64,000 nt of DNA from Blastobasis lacticolella (taxonomy: Eukaryota > Arthropoda > Insecta > Lepidoptera > Blastobasidae): positions 9,738,122 to 9,802,121 of the forward strand of contig LR990044.1 of the NCBI GenBank assembly GCA_905147135.1. Direction: 5' to 3'. The notes beneath the pieces are model-generated. The model did no database searches and was not told the DNA's origin. It saw only the letters and a program-made list of their open reading frames with translations. A program made the position numbers and the translations under genes. Within the stretch, counting starts at the first letter, position 1. Every line of letters begins with the position of its first letter. Positions 20,600-34,032 of the stretch are shown here, one piece after another.

Positions 20600-21295
20600 T
20601 ACTACGTTATCAATAAACTACAACCGCATACGCACACAGAGGGATCTCCGCACGCACACGTTGGACGGATTCACCTGTTGCCACGGTTGTATTATTTTGG
20701 GAGGCTTCTCTGCGCGAGCGCAGGTTGTATTTCTCCCACTCCACAGATAGCAGCACTATACACTATCGCCGTCTCTGTCGGCGGAGGGCGAGAAGAAAGA
20801 GAGGGCGCCGCAACGTGCATACCTGCGCGTCGGTAAAGCAGACCTCCTCCGCACAGTTTTACCGACCGACAAACTGGATCAACGGTCTTTCCTCGCTCGT
20901 ATAGCGGACCAACTTAGTTTTAACTTAACACCGTAGCACAGCGATTGTTTTATTCGATTTAACGGTCGATTTTCAGCAATGTTTTGCTGTACACGTCGCA
21001 TTTTGAATTAGAAAATCGTTCAGTGTGCTTTCTTGACCGTGTGTGAAGTGCTGAAGGCGATATCGTGACTGGTGGGATGGTCAGAGGTTCCATACAGCCT
21101 TTGGTCGAGTGAAGTGGTGGCTTAAATCACGCCAGGTACCTCAGTGCTTCGTAGGTTCGTTAAAAGTGGCTGTGCAAAGTTAAAGTTCAAATCTGTGGTG
21201 AATGCGCGGAGTTGCTCAATGTACTCGGTGTGGTATCGTGTTCAGTGACAAGTGTGATTGAAAAGGATTGCAACGTACGGTCAACGTGACACAGG
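20600..21295 (+). promoter_or_regulatory. CpG-rich promoter-like block plus leader-like non-coding exon with splice donor
   Basis: 20620-20850 is CpG-rich (GCGCGAGCGCAGG, CGGCGGAGGGCGAG, GAGGGCGCCGCAACG) in an otherwise AT-rich region. It passes into a stretch with the feel of an insect 5' leader: CGTTCAGTGTGC near 21017, TCAGTGACAAGTGTGATTGA at 21242-21261, and no long ORF. Candidate donor CACAGG|GTATGT at 21295/21296. Several upstream ATGs are present, including a 19-codon frame at 21202-21261. It is free of the repeats seen elsewhere. It may be an alternative first exon for the ASPP-like gene or for a gene starting here and continuing past the window. The transcription start is not determined. 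Confidence 0.45.
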
Positions 21296-21779
21296 GTATG
21301 TGCTTACCATCATCTGTTAAGGCTTGATAGGCTTCTCCGCTCCGTAACCTTAACTTTCTACTGCGAATTGAGTAAAGCAATTTAAAATAAACTGTTTCTT
21401 GATTGTAAGATAATCGTCAATATGTCACTATGTACCATTATCCCAAGCAAGATCGAAGTAACGGAAGAAACTGGGTATCTAGCCACATAGTGCAACACAA
21501 ATACATCTATCTGATTTCATAGACAATTAAAAACCGTTTTGTGTATTCTCGAACGTGTTTTCGTGGCCTAGATAAACAAACAACGAAAAGGTACAAATAA
21601 ATCTACATTTTCGTGATTTGTCAGATATCTTACGTTACCTCCATCACGCTCAGTGCTTACTCAATTAGAAACAATTTGGATAAAATGTTTGCGAAACTTT
21701 TTTAGAGTTATGTAAACATACAAAAACAAACAGATTGTACGTAGAGTACGAGACTAGTTAAATTCTGAATATAGAGGGT
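21296..21779. other. Unassigned DNA after the candidate donor
   Basis: Nothing recognised. Probably intronic if the donor at 21295 is real. Confidence 0.4.
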
Positions 21780-21985
21780 AGACAGGTAGGTACTTTTCTC
21801 AACATATGAACTTACTTACTACTTTACCCCTACCTACCCAGTTTCTTTACTTATAAACCTTCCTCTCGAATCACTCTATCTATTGTTGAAAACCGCATTA
21901 AAATTTGCGTAGCTTAAGAGATCTAAGCATACATAGATACAGGCGGCGGGAAACGGCTTTATTTATACTATGTTGTATTACTTCG
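21780..21985 (-). repeat. RTE-type LINE 3' tail fragment
   Basis: The reverse complement carries TATAAATAAAGCC, GCCGCCTGTATCTATGTATG, TGCGGTTTTCAACAATAGAT, AGAGTGATTCGAGAGGAAGG and TTATAAGTAAAGAAAC. The same block recurs at 42690, 43325, 45510, 46233, 55015 and 55640. Confidence 0.65.
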
Positions 21986-24564
21986 TATAAACATAAAAGC
22001 GTTGCTTTGCTTAACTTAGTACGTGAGAAGATTGTGACAATCCCACACAGGGTGAATGTTAAATCAGATCGTCGAGCGCATTTAAATATAATGCACCATG
22101 CGAGCGACTATTGTCTGCCTACACTGTAAAATATATGAATATCATATCTATCGGAATTCCTTGTCGTTATATTTAATATGGTCTTCACATTGTCTACTAA
22201 CAGGTAATACAAATATTTTACAAATGAAATACTACTATCTAGTTTGCCGGAATATGTAATTGAGTTAGAGGACACCAAAGGGTGCAACTCAAAGAGACTT
22301 GGAAATATGCCATATAGACAATTCTGGTCCGGTTGATGTTGTCCAACATTAGCATTTTAGATAAATCTACGATAATAGGATAATAATAATAATGTGAATT
22401 CAAACCACGTAGGTATTGCAAGCTCTGGTAATATGAAGCAACGACACAATTCATAGCATAGCAAACAATCATGTAACTAGCCAAACAAAAACAAGACTTC
22501 CTACAAGAAAATACACCCACACCCAATTAATTTCCAATATTATTTCTAAAAGTATTATAAGTTCTATTATTATCAGACAACCGTTAAATTCCAATAAGTT
22601 ATGAAAAGCTTATTTTTAAACTACAAAGCAAACTTTCCAATTAATTAAAAAAGAATACTCCACAAATAGGGTTGCCGACGCAGCACATTCCTAAAATAAC
22701 TGCATTCAAAAGGTATGTAGGACCACTACGTTTTCGTTTGTGGGAGCCGCTACAGTTGTTGTAAGTCCTTCGAAATTGACGGTTTGAGTATTAGTGGTTT
22801 TAGTACAAATTTTTGCCGTATATACAGCTTTCTGTATTGCTACTGTGGTCGGATACCGTTCGATCCGTGACATTTTAGCCTGGAGGGCTATTGAGATGCC
22901 TCAGGCTCTGATTCGCTCCGAACCAAGTACATGCCTAGTTCTCTTATATAAACTTGTACATAGTGGCTTTTGAAGCATATATCGAATTGGATTTTAGGAA
23001 TACGATTTTACTGTCAGACTTTGGTAGCTCAATTACAAAATGCAAGTACGTATTAGTTTCGTAAAACCATACTTTTATTTGTGTTGACTAAAGTGAAAAT
23101 CTTATGCCGTAGGTATATTCATTTCGTTTATCCCTCATAACTCATCATTTCTTTTCTATGTTATGATCAACCGGCTACGGCAACAAGAAGGTACTTTACC
23201 ATCAGACGTGCCATAAACTGGTTTTCCATTTTATTGGTACAAAAAACTTGACCATAGACAAGATGTAGTGTCAAATATTTTAAAGACATGTTAAATTCTC
23301 CCTCTACGGTGAAACACCATGAAACGAGGCCATTATTTTTAACATACCATTAAATATATTTAACACAATACGCAACAAAGTCACGAACGCAATACTTTCT
23401 CACTCGTGATCTTTTAAAAATTTCATCAGACCCCATAATCCCGTGAAGAATAGCGCTATAAACGTGGACCGTACACGCTGGGGAATTTCTAAGGCAGCAA
23501 TAATTTTAGACAATTAAGAGTAAACGACTTTTTAACGCCCGCGATATTGGGACTGCGGGTAACCGCCGGTTTATATGGGACAAATTGAAACGAGTTCCAC
23601 TGAAGGCATTACAACTTTGTACAGTTTTGTTCTAGTCTAAGTTTGCTCAGTTTTTGAAAATAAATATCCAAATTCTTTGCTTACCTATTGTCCACGGTTT
23701 CGTCCGCGTGGAGCAGCGGTGTTGTCCTGTTACATTTTTATTCAATATTTCTACTCTTGTTTCAACACATTCTCGTAGGAATTTTTAATCTTTCATTTGT
23801 GAAAAGAGTGAGAGAAGAGTGGGTATATCCTAGTCACAGAAATCTAAATAATTGACTTTTTTATTTAGGTTTCTGTAAGTATTCAGAAGATCGATCGGCC
23901 AATGGTTTGAGCTGTGAGTCGATGTCCTATTGATTAATACTGTATCTAGCAGTATTTCAAATACATAATCTCCGTACATTGGCTCCAACCCTACCCCGCC
24001 TCAGGTCCACTTGAAAAACTCGCTCCAAGCCTGCCAGATATGGCCGGCTGTAATTGCAGCCTATCTCACTAGTCAGCCGCCGTGATAGACCAAATGAGTC
24101 GGATACCGTCAGAGTCTTGCAGCCAACACCCGCCCACTGCCTCAAGTTAATTACTAACTGGACCAGTTCCAAAACACAATAGTTGCGAGGTTGCAACACG
24201 TATTACCATTAGCGGGTTGACACATGAATGAAAAGGGCGTTTCTCAACACCGGTACAAGCACTACGCACCAAAGTTCATACCGTTTTGTAGTGACGGACG
24301 ATTAAATTGTATGCTAATTTGTAAGAGGACATCGTTGAAACAAGTCGAGCTTGAGTCATGTTGACTTTGATTAACAAACGATTCGGATTTGGGACGACGT
24401 GATTTCTACTCACGTTTGACCTGTCGAGGATGAAGAGCAAATGTTGGTTTAATATGCTTTTCGTGTACTGTATTTAAACTTGTAATTTCGTAAACTAAAC
24501 TGATACTCATTGAAGAATCCCTGAAGAAGAAGAAACATGAGCTAAGGGCGGCTTGAAAACTGAT
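21986..24564. other. Unassigned DNA
   Basis: A short LINE-like scrap lies at 23695-23730 (TGTCCACGGTTTCGTCCGCG). No open frame with recognisable motifs. The minus-strand frame at 22239-22526 lacks any family signature. Confidence 0.4.
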
Positions 24565-24775
24565 GTATTTTTTTATACCACTAAGGTGGCAAGCAAGCTT
24601 ACGGCCTGCCTGATGGTAAGCAGTCACCGCAGCCTTGACGTTTGCAATACCAGGGACATCACCAACCACACTCCTTTCTTAAAGAACTTTATGATTGACC
24701 ATCCCGGGCATAGTGGTTGGTCCAAACCCCACTATGTGGGAAGATCCATGCTCAAATGTTGGATTTTAACAGTGC
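24565..24775 (+). repeat. Dispersed LINE-like repeat fragment
   Basis: ACCACTAAGGTGGCAAGCAA, CGGCCTGCCTGATGGTAAGC and CAGTCACCGCAGCC form a text that I recognise as widespread in moth genomes. A scrap of the same start is at 49590-49640 (ACCACTAAGGTAGCAAACAA). The open frame over it is not a gene. Confidence 0.55.
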
Positions 24776-25320
24776 TATACGAAGAAAATTACTTCATTTC
24801 AGTGCCTAGAATTCTATTTCTGAATTTTTGCTTTGCCTTGATTTGTCCTTTCTGAGTCACGTCGCCGAGTAATTTGATCGCGGCACTTCTCTGCTAATCG
24901 TAATTAGTTTTTCCGCTTAACTGTAAAAGCTCTGCTAACAGTGTAATTTAGATTCAACTGTAGTAAAGCTGCGAATCACTATCTGGAGTCTACGAGTTTA
25001 TTCGACTTTGCTAATTGCTCATCAATACATTGCATAAGGTAACATGAAACCGAGAAGAAATTCCTGTAATTCCTGTAATATCTATCGAAACCCAAAGCTA
25101 AAGCGGTGGGAAATGATTGCGTCTACATTCTAATAAGAAAGCTGCCAGAATGCTGCGTCTTACGTGGCTTATGGATCGAAACTACATACTACGGAACTAG
25201 CGGGAGCTGTGTTATAGATTAGTACTAAGTATACTGGCACTGGATATTGGCAATATTGCTAGCTGAACTTCGAACTAAAGTTTGATATAAAGATAATACT
25301 TAGAAATAAAGATGATTTAG
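24776..25320. other. Unassigned DNA
   Basis: Nothing recognised. Confidence 0.4.
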
Positions 25321-25324
25321 CCGA

Positions 25325-25618
25325 AGGGCGTTAATGTCCTGGTTGTCCTTTAGCGCACGAGGGCTCGAGGTCTGCCTTGACTATGATCCAGGAGTTGGCA
25401 GATATCTGATCTATAACCTGACCAGATAAGATCCTGGTTACACATTCAGTCATATTTGGTACATTTCATCAAAATGTTTTCCCTCACCATAAGAGCATCG
25501 GTTAGGATTCAACTAATATAAATAACTCAGAAAAAAGTCATGGCCGCATAGAGTTTCGAACCTTGTACCTTTCGCTTACGAGTCGTATACCTTAACCACT
25601 AGACCACCGACGCTCCTG
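25325..25618 (-). mobile_element. SINE-A copy with shortened body
   Basis: From the head at about 25610 (seen as CGCTTACGAGTCGTATACCT, TTAACCACTAGACCACCGAC) with an altered B box (GTTTCGAACC). The body runs to GACAACCAGGACATTAACGC at about 25330. Around 25400 it lacks the stretch that includes the ACTGCCATCTGACCTCCGTG part of longer copies. Confidence 0.7.
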
Positions 25619-25659
25619 ATCCTGACTAAGCCGATAAACTAATCCAGATTTAACAAGGC

Positions 25660-25900
25660 GCCTGTATCTCCGCGGCAAGGGAGCTTAGCCCAATCACAGC
25701 GCCTAGTCGCACTTTGAGAGGTGCCGGCAGGCAGCGGTGCGTCGTCAGATGTTCTCACGGGGCGGGCCGCGTGGAATCTCGAGAAAGTTGGCCGCGGGTG
25801 TCAAGTGCGGCCCGCAGCCAACCCGGAACCAGTTTTGGTGAATCGGCAAGTGCCGGGGCCCACGCGGGCTGCGGCCGATGAGCTGAGAAAAATTCAATGG
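25660..25900. promoter_or_regulatory. GC-rich block with CCAAT and GC-box-like motifs
   Basis: Contains GCCCAATCACAGCGCC near 25688 and GGGGCGGGCCGCG near 25760. It is much richer in CpG than its surroundings. A plus-strand open frame (25721-26029) begins in it, but its peptide shows no known family signature. It may be a regulatory island or an exon. Undecided. Confidence 0.3.
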
Positions 25901-28900
25901 ATAATTGTATTTAAACTCGCTGAGAAAGTAAAACCTGGGCGTGATATGTGGATTCCAGGCGCTTTTATTCGTTGGCTGATACTTTTATACGTACGCAACA
26001 TAAGCATAAACATACTAACTACTAACTAATGTTACACCATCCCTGTCTCATTTCGATTTGTCAAGATAAAGTTCATTTGATATTCCAATGTCGTCCTTCT
26101 AACCTTGCCAGATTTTCTTAGAATACAAGTGCTTACGGGTGTATATGTCACATCCATTCATTCGCGGCTCCTCGCGTCACCCACTCGCCGCGGCGTGCTT
26201 TCACGTGGTCATTTGCCTCCTTATCAGATCTCTCCGTGGAGTATGCTCTCCACAGAATCTGTAATTCTATTCCCATCTCTGTTCAACAGCTCTTTCGAAC
26301 CGGGAATCCGTTGAATTCAAACATGTTAAAGGTTGTTTAAACCCGCAGTTTGTGGTCTGTGGTTTTTTAGAAAATTTGTTACAGTGATGAGCAGATACGC
26401 TGCTATTACAGCGTAATTAAAGTTTATCTTTATTTTCGGTCTTCGCTGCAGTCTTGAGATGCTATACTTTCTCTGATGAATACGTGATGATTACATTAAT
26501 CTAACGCTACATGTCTAATTTTAGATACATCCTGCATTAAAATGCGCGCGTAAAATTTAACTGATGCAAGCTTTATTACCCTTTCGGCACCTTGGCCGTC
26601 ATGACTTCATAACGTGCTATTTTCCGCCTGGTTTGCGTCCAACGTTACATAAGTTCCGTAATCCAAATGAGGTAGCGTGTCCGTTCCGGTACGATTTTAT
26701 CCATATTAATTGTTGCCGGCCATTACTCCTGTAGTAGGCATATGTAAATATTGTGCGATGCGTCGGCAGGCTATATACGATTCGGTTGACGATCGTTCGA
26801 ATGTATGACGCCAAGGACTTTCGCCTCACGATCACTGTGAAGGTTCGTTATCGTCGAGACTCTCGAATTCCAGGGGTAGACGCAATGAAACATCAAAGAC
26901 GATAAAATGTAAACATAATCTCAGCTATTGCTTATACATACACTAACGGCACTGCTTGTATTTAGTGAGGCTTCACACTAAATTTGGTGCCTCTCAGTAT
27001 GTGGGTGTAGTATATTGTCCTCTTTCGCTGCCAGTCTCGGCCCATTCAAATGAACTGAGAGAAAAAACGACTCCCATGCGATTACTCTCACGTGCCATTG
27101 TCGATTGTTCCGAGCTATCTAATGGCAAGGTTTAATTGTTGCGGTCTCAGCCGGCTATCAGGGATCCCACGACAATGCCCGGCCCCAGGCCACAATGGAT
27201 CGGATCCCGGAAAGTAATCCTCAAAGAAAACCCGGGAAACTTACACCGTCCCTCGGGATTAGGCATTCTAGTTCTTGTTGTACTTGCGAACAAAGTTGGT
27301 TGGATCACCCTAGGATTTGCACAGTGTTAGCGAGATTGTGAGATTGTGCCAGCCAGACGGTCTGATTGCAGCATCTTTTGTTTGTTTGAGCATTTGCGTT
27401 CAGAGACCTTTTTATAAGTGTCTGTCTGTCTTTTAGTCTTTAAGATGTTCAGAAACCTGTTAGAATTGATATATATGTCATTAATAAACACGTCTCCAGG
27501 TTAAAGTAACACCGAATATTTTGTTAAGAAATTCCTTTTCGATTTCGAGTACACGCTCGCTCCATTGTTTGTCCCACAAAAACATAGATTGGGCCTCTCG
27601 ATCCTCTGCACTGCGACCCGATCCGTTCGCCGAATCACGAAGCTGTTGCGTAAACAGAAGTGTAAATGATAGTCGTGGCTTATCTTACAGGCTATTTGCG
27701 TTTCCATTGGCCGCCTAGAGTAGGCCTGTTGATTTTATCGCGGGATCTATTGACTCCGACTGTCCGCAACTGCGGTTGGACACGAATAGAAGCCATCAAT
27801 AAGCGTATTGAACGGCAGTCTGTATAACTCCCGCTTATGCCGATAAGCCGCGGAATTGATAGGCGCAGTAATATTTATCGCTCAACTTATACTAACGAGG
27901 TCGTGCAGTTCTACTTACCTATTGGCTTTTCTATTGAAAGGTTTGTAGCTAAACGCGCCGTTTGGGCCGATGGTTTTGTCACGAAACTTTATTAAGTTCG
28001 TGTGGAATAAATTTTACTAATTGATTAGGCTATTACTATAATGAGTTGCAATTTTATTCAAGCAATTAGATTAAGGTCTTAAGGAATATCTTTTCATATT
28101 CGGAGGCTAGACCAAAGGATATGATGATGAGGATATTACTTTGTAATCCAACCATGACGATAGGATAGCGAAAAAATACATAGATTCTAGATATATAGAT
28201 AGATTGACCTTGACCAGATCTTAATGATTGTATCGATCAATAAGGTTGGCCAACGTACGGAGACATGATTACCGTGATTATCCTTTCTTCCAAGAATTTG
28301 TAAACGCAACAAGAAATCCTCGCCTTGAAACTTCGTAAAAGGCATCTAAGGAATTGAGATAATAAATGAAACTAGCCAACCTAAGACATCGAACTACACA
28401 AAGCTATCTGCGCCTACTAGGCGAATCCCATCTCCAGGCCGGTTGAAACTAGTTTCCAACTAGTCCGAGTGGTTCCATAAAATTAATAAGGTCATGTTGG
28501 CCTGCCGTATACAACGCGCCATTACGCGGCGGCCATTACTATGACACCTCGAATAGGCTCACACCTACGAATTTCGATAGTAATCTTAGAGGAAAATGTG
28601 TGGGGAAAGCCTGATCTATAGATAGGTAGCATTTAAACCGGAGGAGATTTAATGCGTATAAACCGGAGACGGTCCAAGTCTAAACAGGTTGGGATGCTAT
28701 GTATTTTCCACCTAACCTTCTGTTTTTCTGTGTTCTTTTATTTCTTCTGTATGTTTCAAATTGTTGTGGTGATTTGTCGCGTGAATAAATGCTTTCTTTT
28801 CTATATAATTTAATTATTATTAAATTAAATTAATTTAAATTCATTCTATTCTAATTTGAGACTGTAAGGCGGATGATGTGCGAGAGAAGTAGGGTAGAAG

Positions 28901-29375
28901 AATAATAAAAAAGGAACTATTTTAGGATTTTGTTTACGTAATATGTAAAATGTAAATATGTATCTATAGTAATGTTTTATAGAAGATAAGGAAAATAGTA
29001 GGTACCTATATTATATAGCTAGATAATCTGCTAATCATAAAAATCTTCTGATAATGCGACATTAGGTAATATCGATAAATATCATTAATCAAACACTCAC
29101 ATCGATGAAGATAACATAGAAATTAGAAATTAAAACTTTAAGGCCTTAGTGCGTAATAAAAGTGTTACGTACGGATCTTAATCATCGCTATAAAATTAAA
29201 ACAGTCCATTGTTATAGAATTAAATAACCACAACAAATAACTGGGCTATGATAAGCAACTTGTCATAACAATTACTTCCAGCCTTATTTCTTCAACTATA
29301 ACAAACAACTGCATTTCTTAGGAAAACCAAGTATTTTAAAACAGACAACAGTTTTCTAGAACCGTTCTTCTGTAC
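25901..29375. other. Unassigned DNA
   Basis: Moderately GC-mixed single-copy-looking sequence to about 27900, then AT-rich, with ATTAAATTAAATTAATTTAA runs at 28805-28855. No exon was recognised with confidence. Confidence 0.4.
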
Positions 29376-29598
29376 GCTCATTACATAACTCTGTTGCTAA
29401 CAAACAATACTCTGATTTCAAAAATTAAAATTGTTAGGTACTTTTGCGTTTAGGAATGATTTATTTAATAGTTTCAGTTTATTGCAATGGAACTTTATTA
29501 GCAACTGAACCCATGAAATCGATAAAAAGTAATAGCAAAAGTAGCAATTTCAATAATTGAAATTAGACAATTGTTAGCAACAGAGTTACGTAATTCGC
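29376..29598. mobile_element. Foldback MITE, copy 1
   Basis: The left arm (CATTACATAACTCTGTTGCT, AAAATTGTTAGGTACTTTTGC) and right arm (GCAAAAGTAGCAATTT, TTGTTAGCAACAGAGTTACG) are inverted repeats of about 70 bp with mismatches. A second copy is at 50321-50552. Confidence 0.7.
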
Positions 29599-31985
29599 CA
29601 CCTACTTCGACGAACAGCTTACGCACTTTCTCCCGCAACCAAACGAACCTGTCGGACAAAAATCTCTGATATTTCAATTAAGTAAGGAACAAAAAAGAGG
29701 GCGCCCTAAAGGGTATTGTGTACAAACTTGTTACTTTAATTACCAGCAATTACTGTTGGCAGGGTACGGTCGGTGGAACAATGCGGTGTAACAACTAGCC
29801 TTTAGGAACAAAAGGTGCCACTGTCAGTCGCGTGCCATTTGAGCACCTGCCGCTTTTTACCTGACCAGCACAAAAGGATGGCGATTCCCTTTAACAGCTG
29901 ATGGTTCTAGTTGACGTATTTGGACGTAGAGCGACGTTTATTCTGTAACGCGTTCATGATTTTGTTTTCCTTTTTCTGGAATAGACTCGGGCATTAGGAT
30001 GATGGTGGTTTATAGCGACTTATTATGCGGGATAGGTCCACCTGTTATGTAAATTTGGGTGGTTTTATAGGGTTTTTGGTGTAGGAATAATTGATGATAG
30101 GTAAGTAGGCCTATGGGGTACCTAGTAGATTTTTATGTTCTTTAATAGGTAGGATAGGAAGTATGTAATAATAATCGTCTGCAATGTGGCTGACACGTAA
30201 ATGAAATTTTATAGACCGACTTAGGTCTATAGACAAAATTATAATAACATATTCATCATAATAAGAACAACTCTTAACTAATTTTTGCGAAAGCGTGGCT
30301 GAATATCGACGTTGGACGTCAAATGGTTACTTTTCCGACAAACTTCTGATTACAAACAATTTTAACTCGTGCTTTTTCTAAGTTGCTTTTTTATTTTTTT
30401 ATGTTCAGCTAAAATTATTGTCGATCACCCATTAACTTAGTGGAACGAAATATTTTCGGGGGTTTAGGCGGGTGAATTTGGTTTGATCCAAATTTCGAAA
30501 ATCCGAATTTTACTCAACTGATTTCCTACACACGGGTGGCTAGTAATTTTGGACGGACAACGGATGCCCCTTTGCGGAAAAATGTTCCCCACACATCAAT
30601 TTGTAGCTTGATCAAGCCTATTTTCTCATGCCGTTGGTTCAACCGGCATGATAGTGAGTTGCCACTATAAGTTGTGTCTGTCTCATCCTTAGAAGCGAAA
30701 CCATAATCGGCATGCGTTGAATCATAAAGTGCGCGTTCACCGTCCGTACCTTCTTTATAAGGGTATACCTTCGCTAGTAAGGATCAGAGTCGATACGTTT
30801 GGCGGTGACTTGCGGTTCCCAACACGGTTTACACTTATTGGAACATCGGGGGGTAACGTACCGTTAGGCCATGACTAAGGCAAAATGTTAATCGCGTATA
30901 TAGGCAGCCACAGACCACAGCAAGTACAAACTTGGTATGAGTGTGAGGCTTGCTTGAATGGTAGGCAATGAAAAACCTTGGACCTAATTGTTTATGTCAC
31001 TAGCGAGTGTTTCGCAATATCTTTCCCTACGACATATATGAATGATTAAAATTATGAAAAAAAAAATTCATTACAAAAATGAAGTTTTTTTTTGCTTAAT
31101 ACAGGTAAAGAACGAATGTTTTGATTTAATAAAGATTTAAATGAATTAGGTACTACATTGTCCATATTTTGTTAGTAAATCCTAAGAACTACTAATAACA
31201 CAACTATACTAATACTATACATTCTAATAACGTCACGCCTTTTCCCGTAGGGGTGGGTATGTGTTCACATCGTTCCACGTTCCGTTATGTAATATTTGTA
31301 TTTTTATTATATAATCGTAATTATAATATACCGTCACCCGATGCCAATAATAATACCATGTGCATAGTATTGCAAATTGTGATGTCTTCATATGTCTGAC
31401 AATTTCCATGATTAAACCTTTCTCGATTCAATGCAAGGCATGCACTCCAAATTCATATTTACTTGCGCACCGGCTAGATAATAATATAATTACGGACTAT
31501 CGTATGCAACAAATTAATAAATTCTTCGAAAATAACGATGACAACACCTGGGTATAAGCTATTATATGCAAATCCAGCTGAGAACATCTACCTACACTCC
31601 ACCTGTGCAGACGTAAATGACAGGTGAACCGTATACCGGATAACACCAAAGGCTCAAAGCATTATGTCTACGCCTGAATGCCAAATTACGCCAAATACAG
31701 AACTAGATAGTCCGCATTGCGCATCCTTCCCGCATATTGGCATTCATCGCATATTGTTCAACTGCCATCAGCATATTGCCGGCCGAGCGATTTCAGTTGA
31801 CGGGAGCAGCAGCGTCAGGATTTTGGTCGACAGAACAAATAGAAGTCCTGCATGACGTTATGCGGCTAAATACTGCTTGTTTTTTGTTGTTCTGGAATCA
31901 CTACCTTTGTGACGTCAATGTGTGCATTAGTAGTGTACTGGTAGCCATATTCGTATGTAGATAAATATCAGAAAAAGTAGAAGAA
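29599..31985. other. Unassigned DNA
   Basis: 29690-29910 is repeat-free and motif-dense (AACAGCTGATGG E-box, GGGCGCCC palindrome) and could be regulatory. An A-rich run is at 31058-31068. No gene recognised. Confidence 0.4.
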
Positions 31986-31989
31986 TATT

Positions 31990-32165
31990 CCATCAAAATT
32001 ACTACTTTCGTAAAAGAGGTATATTAGAGATCTCTTTAAAGGCGGGCAACGCATTGGTAGCGCCCCTGGTGTTGCTGATGTCCATAGGCGGCAGTGACCA
32101 CTTCCCATCAGGTGGTCAGCTTGTCTGTTTGTATGGTGTATAACATAAAAAGAATCATGTTCTGC
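31990..32165 (+). repeat. 3' end fragment of the LINE seen at 7051
   Basis: AAGAGGTATATTAGAGATCT, CTTTAAAGGCGGGCAACGC, and CCATCAGGTGGTCAGCTTGT..GTTTGTATGGTGTATAA parallel 7390-7505 (AAGAGGTATATTAGAGGTCT, GGCGGGCAACGC, CCATCAGGTGGCCCGTTTGC). Heavily 5'-truncated. Confidence 0.7.
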
Positions 32166-32287
32166 CCCAAAACAAATGTGTGGCACGACTGATGGCATGC
32201 CTTAGATCAACTAGAATATAAATAGTTACTTAAAATATGTATGTAGTAAGCATTTACCAGTTAGTCCTACAATTTATGAACCCCTGA

Positions 32288-32552
32288 TGATCACAGCCCA
32301 TAACAGTCCTCTGCAGGTCTTAGAGCCTCTCCCACGAAAGGGGAGGTTGTTGCCATAATCTCCACACTTGGAAGGCGGGTTCGAGATCGCAGTGTTATAA
32401 ATATAACAATGGAAAACGCTGCTGCCCATTTTCCAGCCTACGGAGACTCTAAATAATTTGCCACAAAAACATTAGTCGCCTTGCACGACACGCACGCGTG
32501 TAAGGGGTTGGTGCTATTCTACTCTGCCGAACACCGCATGGCCTATGATGAA
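32288..32552 (+). repeat. Dispersed repeat family B, copy 3
   Basis: Full-length match: CACAGCCCATAACAGTCCTC, CACGAAAGGGGAGGTTGTTG, GCAGTGTTATAAATATAACA, CATTTTCCAGCCTACGGAGA, ATTAGTCGCCTTGCACGACA, CTCTGCCGAACACCGCATGG. Confidence 0.8.
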
Positions 32553-33835
32553 CTCCTTCTAATAATATAAATTAAAGTTTTATATATTTGTGCGGTGCCT
32601 TTTTGTCTGTAGTAAATAAATATAAAGAGGAAAGAAGTCTACAAAGAGCCTATAGGAAGAGCTCCCTAAAAATCCTCACGTACTAACCCTTAATAAAATA
32701 CACGGCGGCGGTACCCTTCCCCTGTGGCACCACAAACGTCATTATCACGTATCACCTGTGGCTTTGGGGTGTTAATGGTTGATATTCATCACGCGCACCG
32801 TAAACACACGTGACTCATTGTGTACAAATATTAGAGACACGTGGCTTAGCGGCCTCGAAGTGGTGACAGCATTGGAGCAGCTGCGATATTGGTTAATCAA
32901 AGTGGGGTTTTGTTATGCCGGTGGCAAGTCAGACTGTGGATTCGCAAAACCTAGGTTTCATGGGTAGGTATTTTATAAAAAATATAACATTGAATGTTAT
33001 AAATTTAATTATGCGTACGCTAAGGAATTTTTTTTTAAAGAATCTAAATGTTATAAAAATAATGCGTACTAAATTGATATTTAAAAATATTTTATTAATC
33101 GGTTTTTTAGTTTTTGAGTTAATCCATTACAAACAAACAATTAAATCTCTTTGTAATATTAGTAAGATAATACAACCACAATCGCAACACCGCGACTGCG
33201 ACTGTTCATACTGATACCGAAGTCATGCTAATGCAATACTGTCCCAAAAATGTTCGGGTTCAGGTAGTTTCGGTTACATTTTATATGTATAGTACTCTTA
33301 TAAGACCTCTCCATCAATAAAGAAAACCTGTACCGAAAATTATCTTGTTAAAAATTTCATGAAAAAAAAAACTTTTGTAGCTACAGCTATGCTTTCTAAA
33401 TTTATACAATAAAGCCATTGTAAAGTGTGGCGTAAAAATAAGCAAGTTATGAAAGGCTGTGTGGCCTAACTGCTGGGTTGCCCTCATTCGATAGGGCTTA
33501 GATGTTGTAATGGTAGCACGCGCAATTGGCAACTTATCTCGAGATAAGCTTTATCGCACCTACCTATTAGACATTTCATTAAAATTCTTACCTTATAAAC
33601 TTTAAATTCCTAGATACTATTGGTAATTCGCTGCTGGACTTCGAAAAGCGACTGGAAAAGGTCCTAATTGTTACAATTTTTTTTTCAATGTGGGATGGCA
33701 TGGTAACACGCTCTTTTCCCTTGTGGGCTAAGGGCAGAGCATTAAAGGCATTAAAGTAAACATTTTTGGCCATGCCTTAGAATCAGATAGTTGTAATATG
33801 TATATGTAAAGGTACTTTTGTAAATATTATTCGTA
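32553..33835. other. Unassigned DNA
   Basis: A plus-strand stretch at 32779-32967 is open but has no recognisable domain. AT-rich beyond 32960. Confidence 0.4.
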
Positions 33836-34032
33836 AACATCGTGATGAAACCTGCATATTTAGGAGACTGAATGTGTAACCACGATCCTATCTGGTCAGA
33901 TTCCCCTGATAGCAGGGCCACAGAGGCAGTCGCTCCACTGTAATCTGATCCGCCAAATCATGGATCATAGTCAAGGCAGACCCTGGGCCCTAGTGCGCGA
34001 GAGCACAACCGAGACATTAACGCCAAGATGTT
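33836..34032 (+). mobile_element. SINE-A, 5'-truncated
   Basis: Begins within the body at ATCGTGATGAAACCTGCATA and continues CTGAATGTGTAACCACGATC, CAGTCGCTCCACTGTAATCT and GAGACATTAACGCCAAGATG. The head is absent. Confidence 0.75.

Noticed and set aside
24553..24855. 100-aa plus-strand open frame
   Set aside because: Overlaps a dispersed LINE-like repeat, with no domain.
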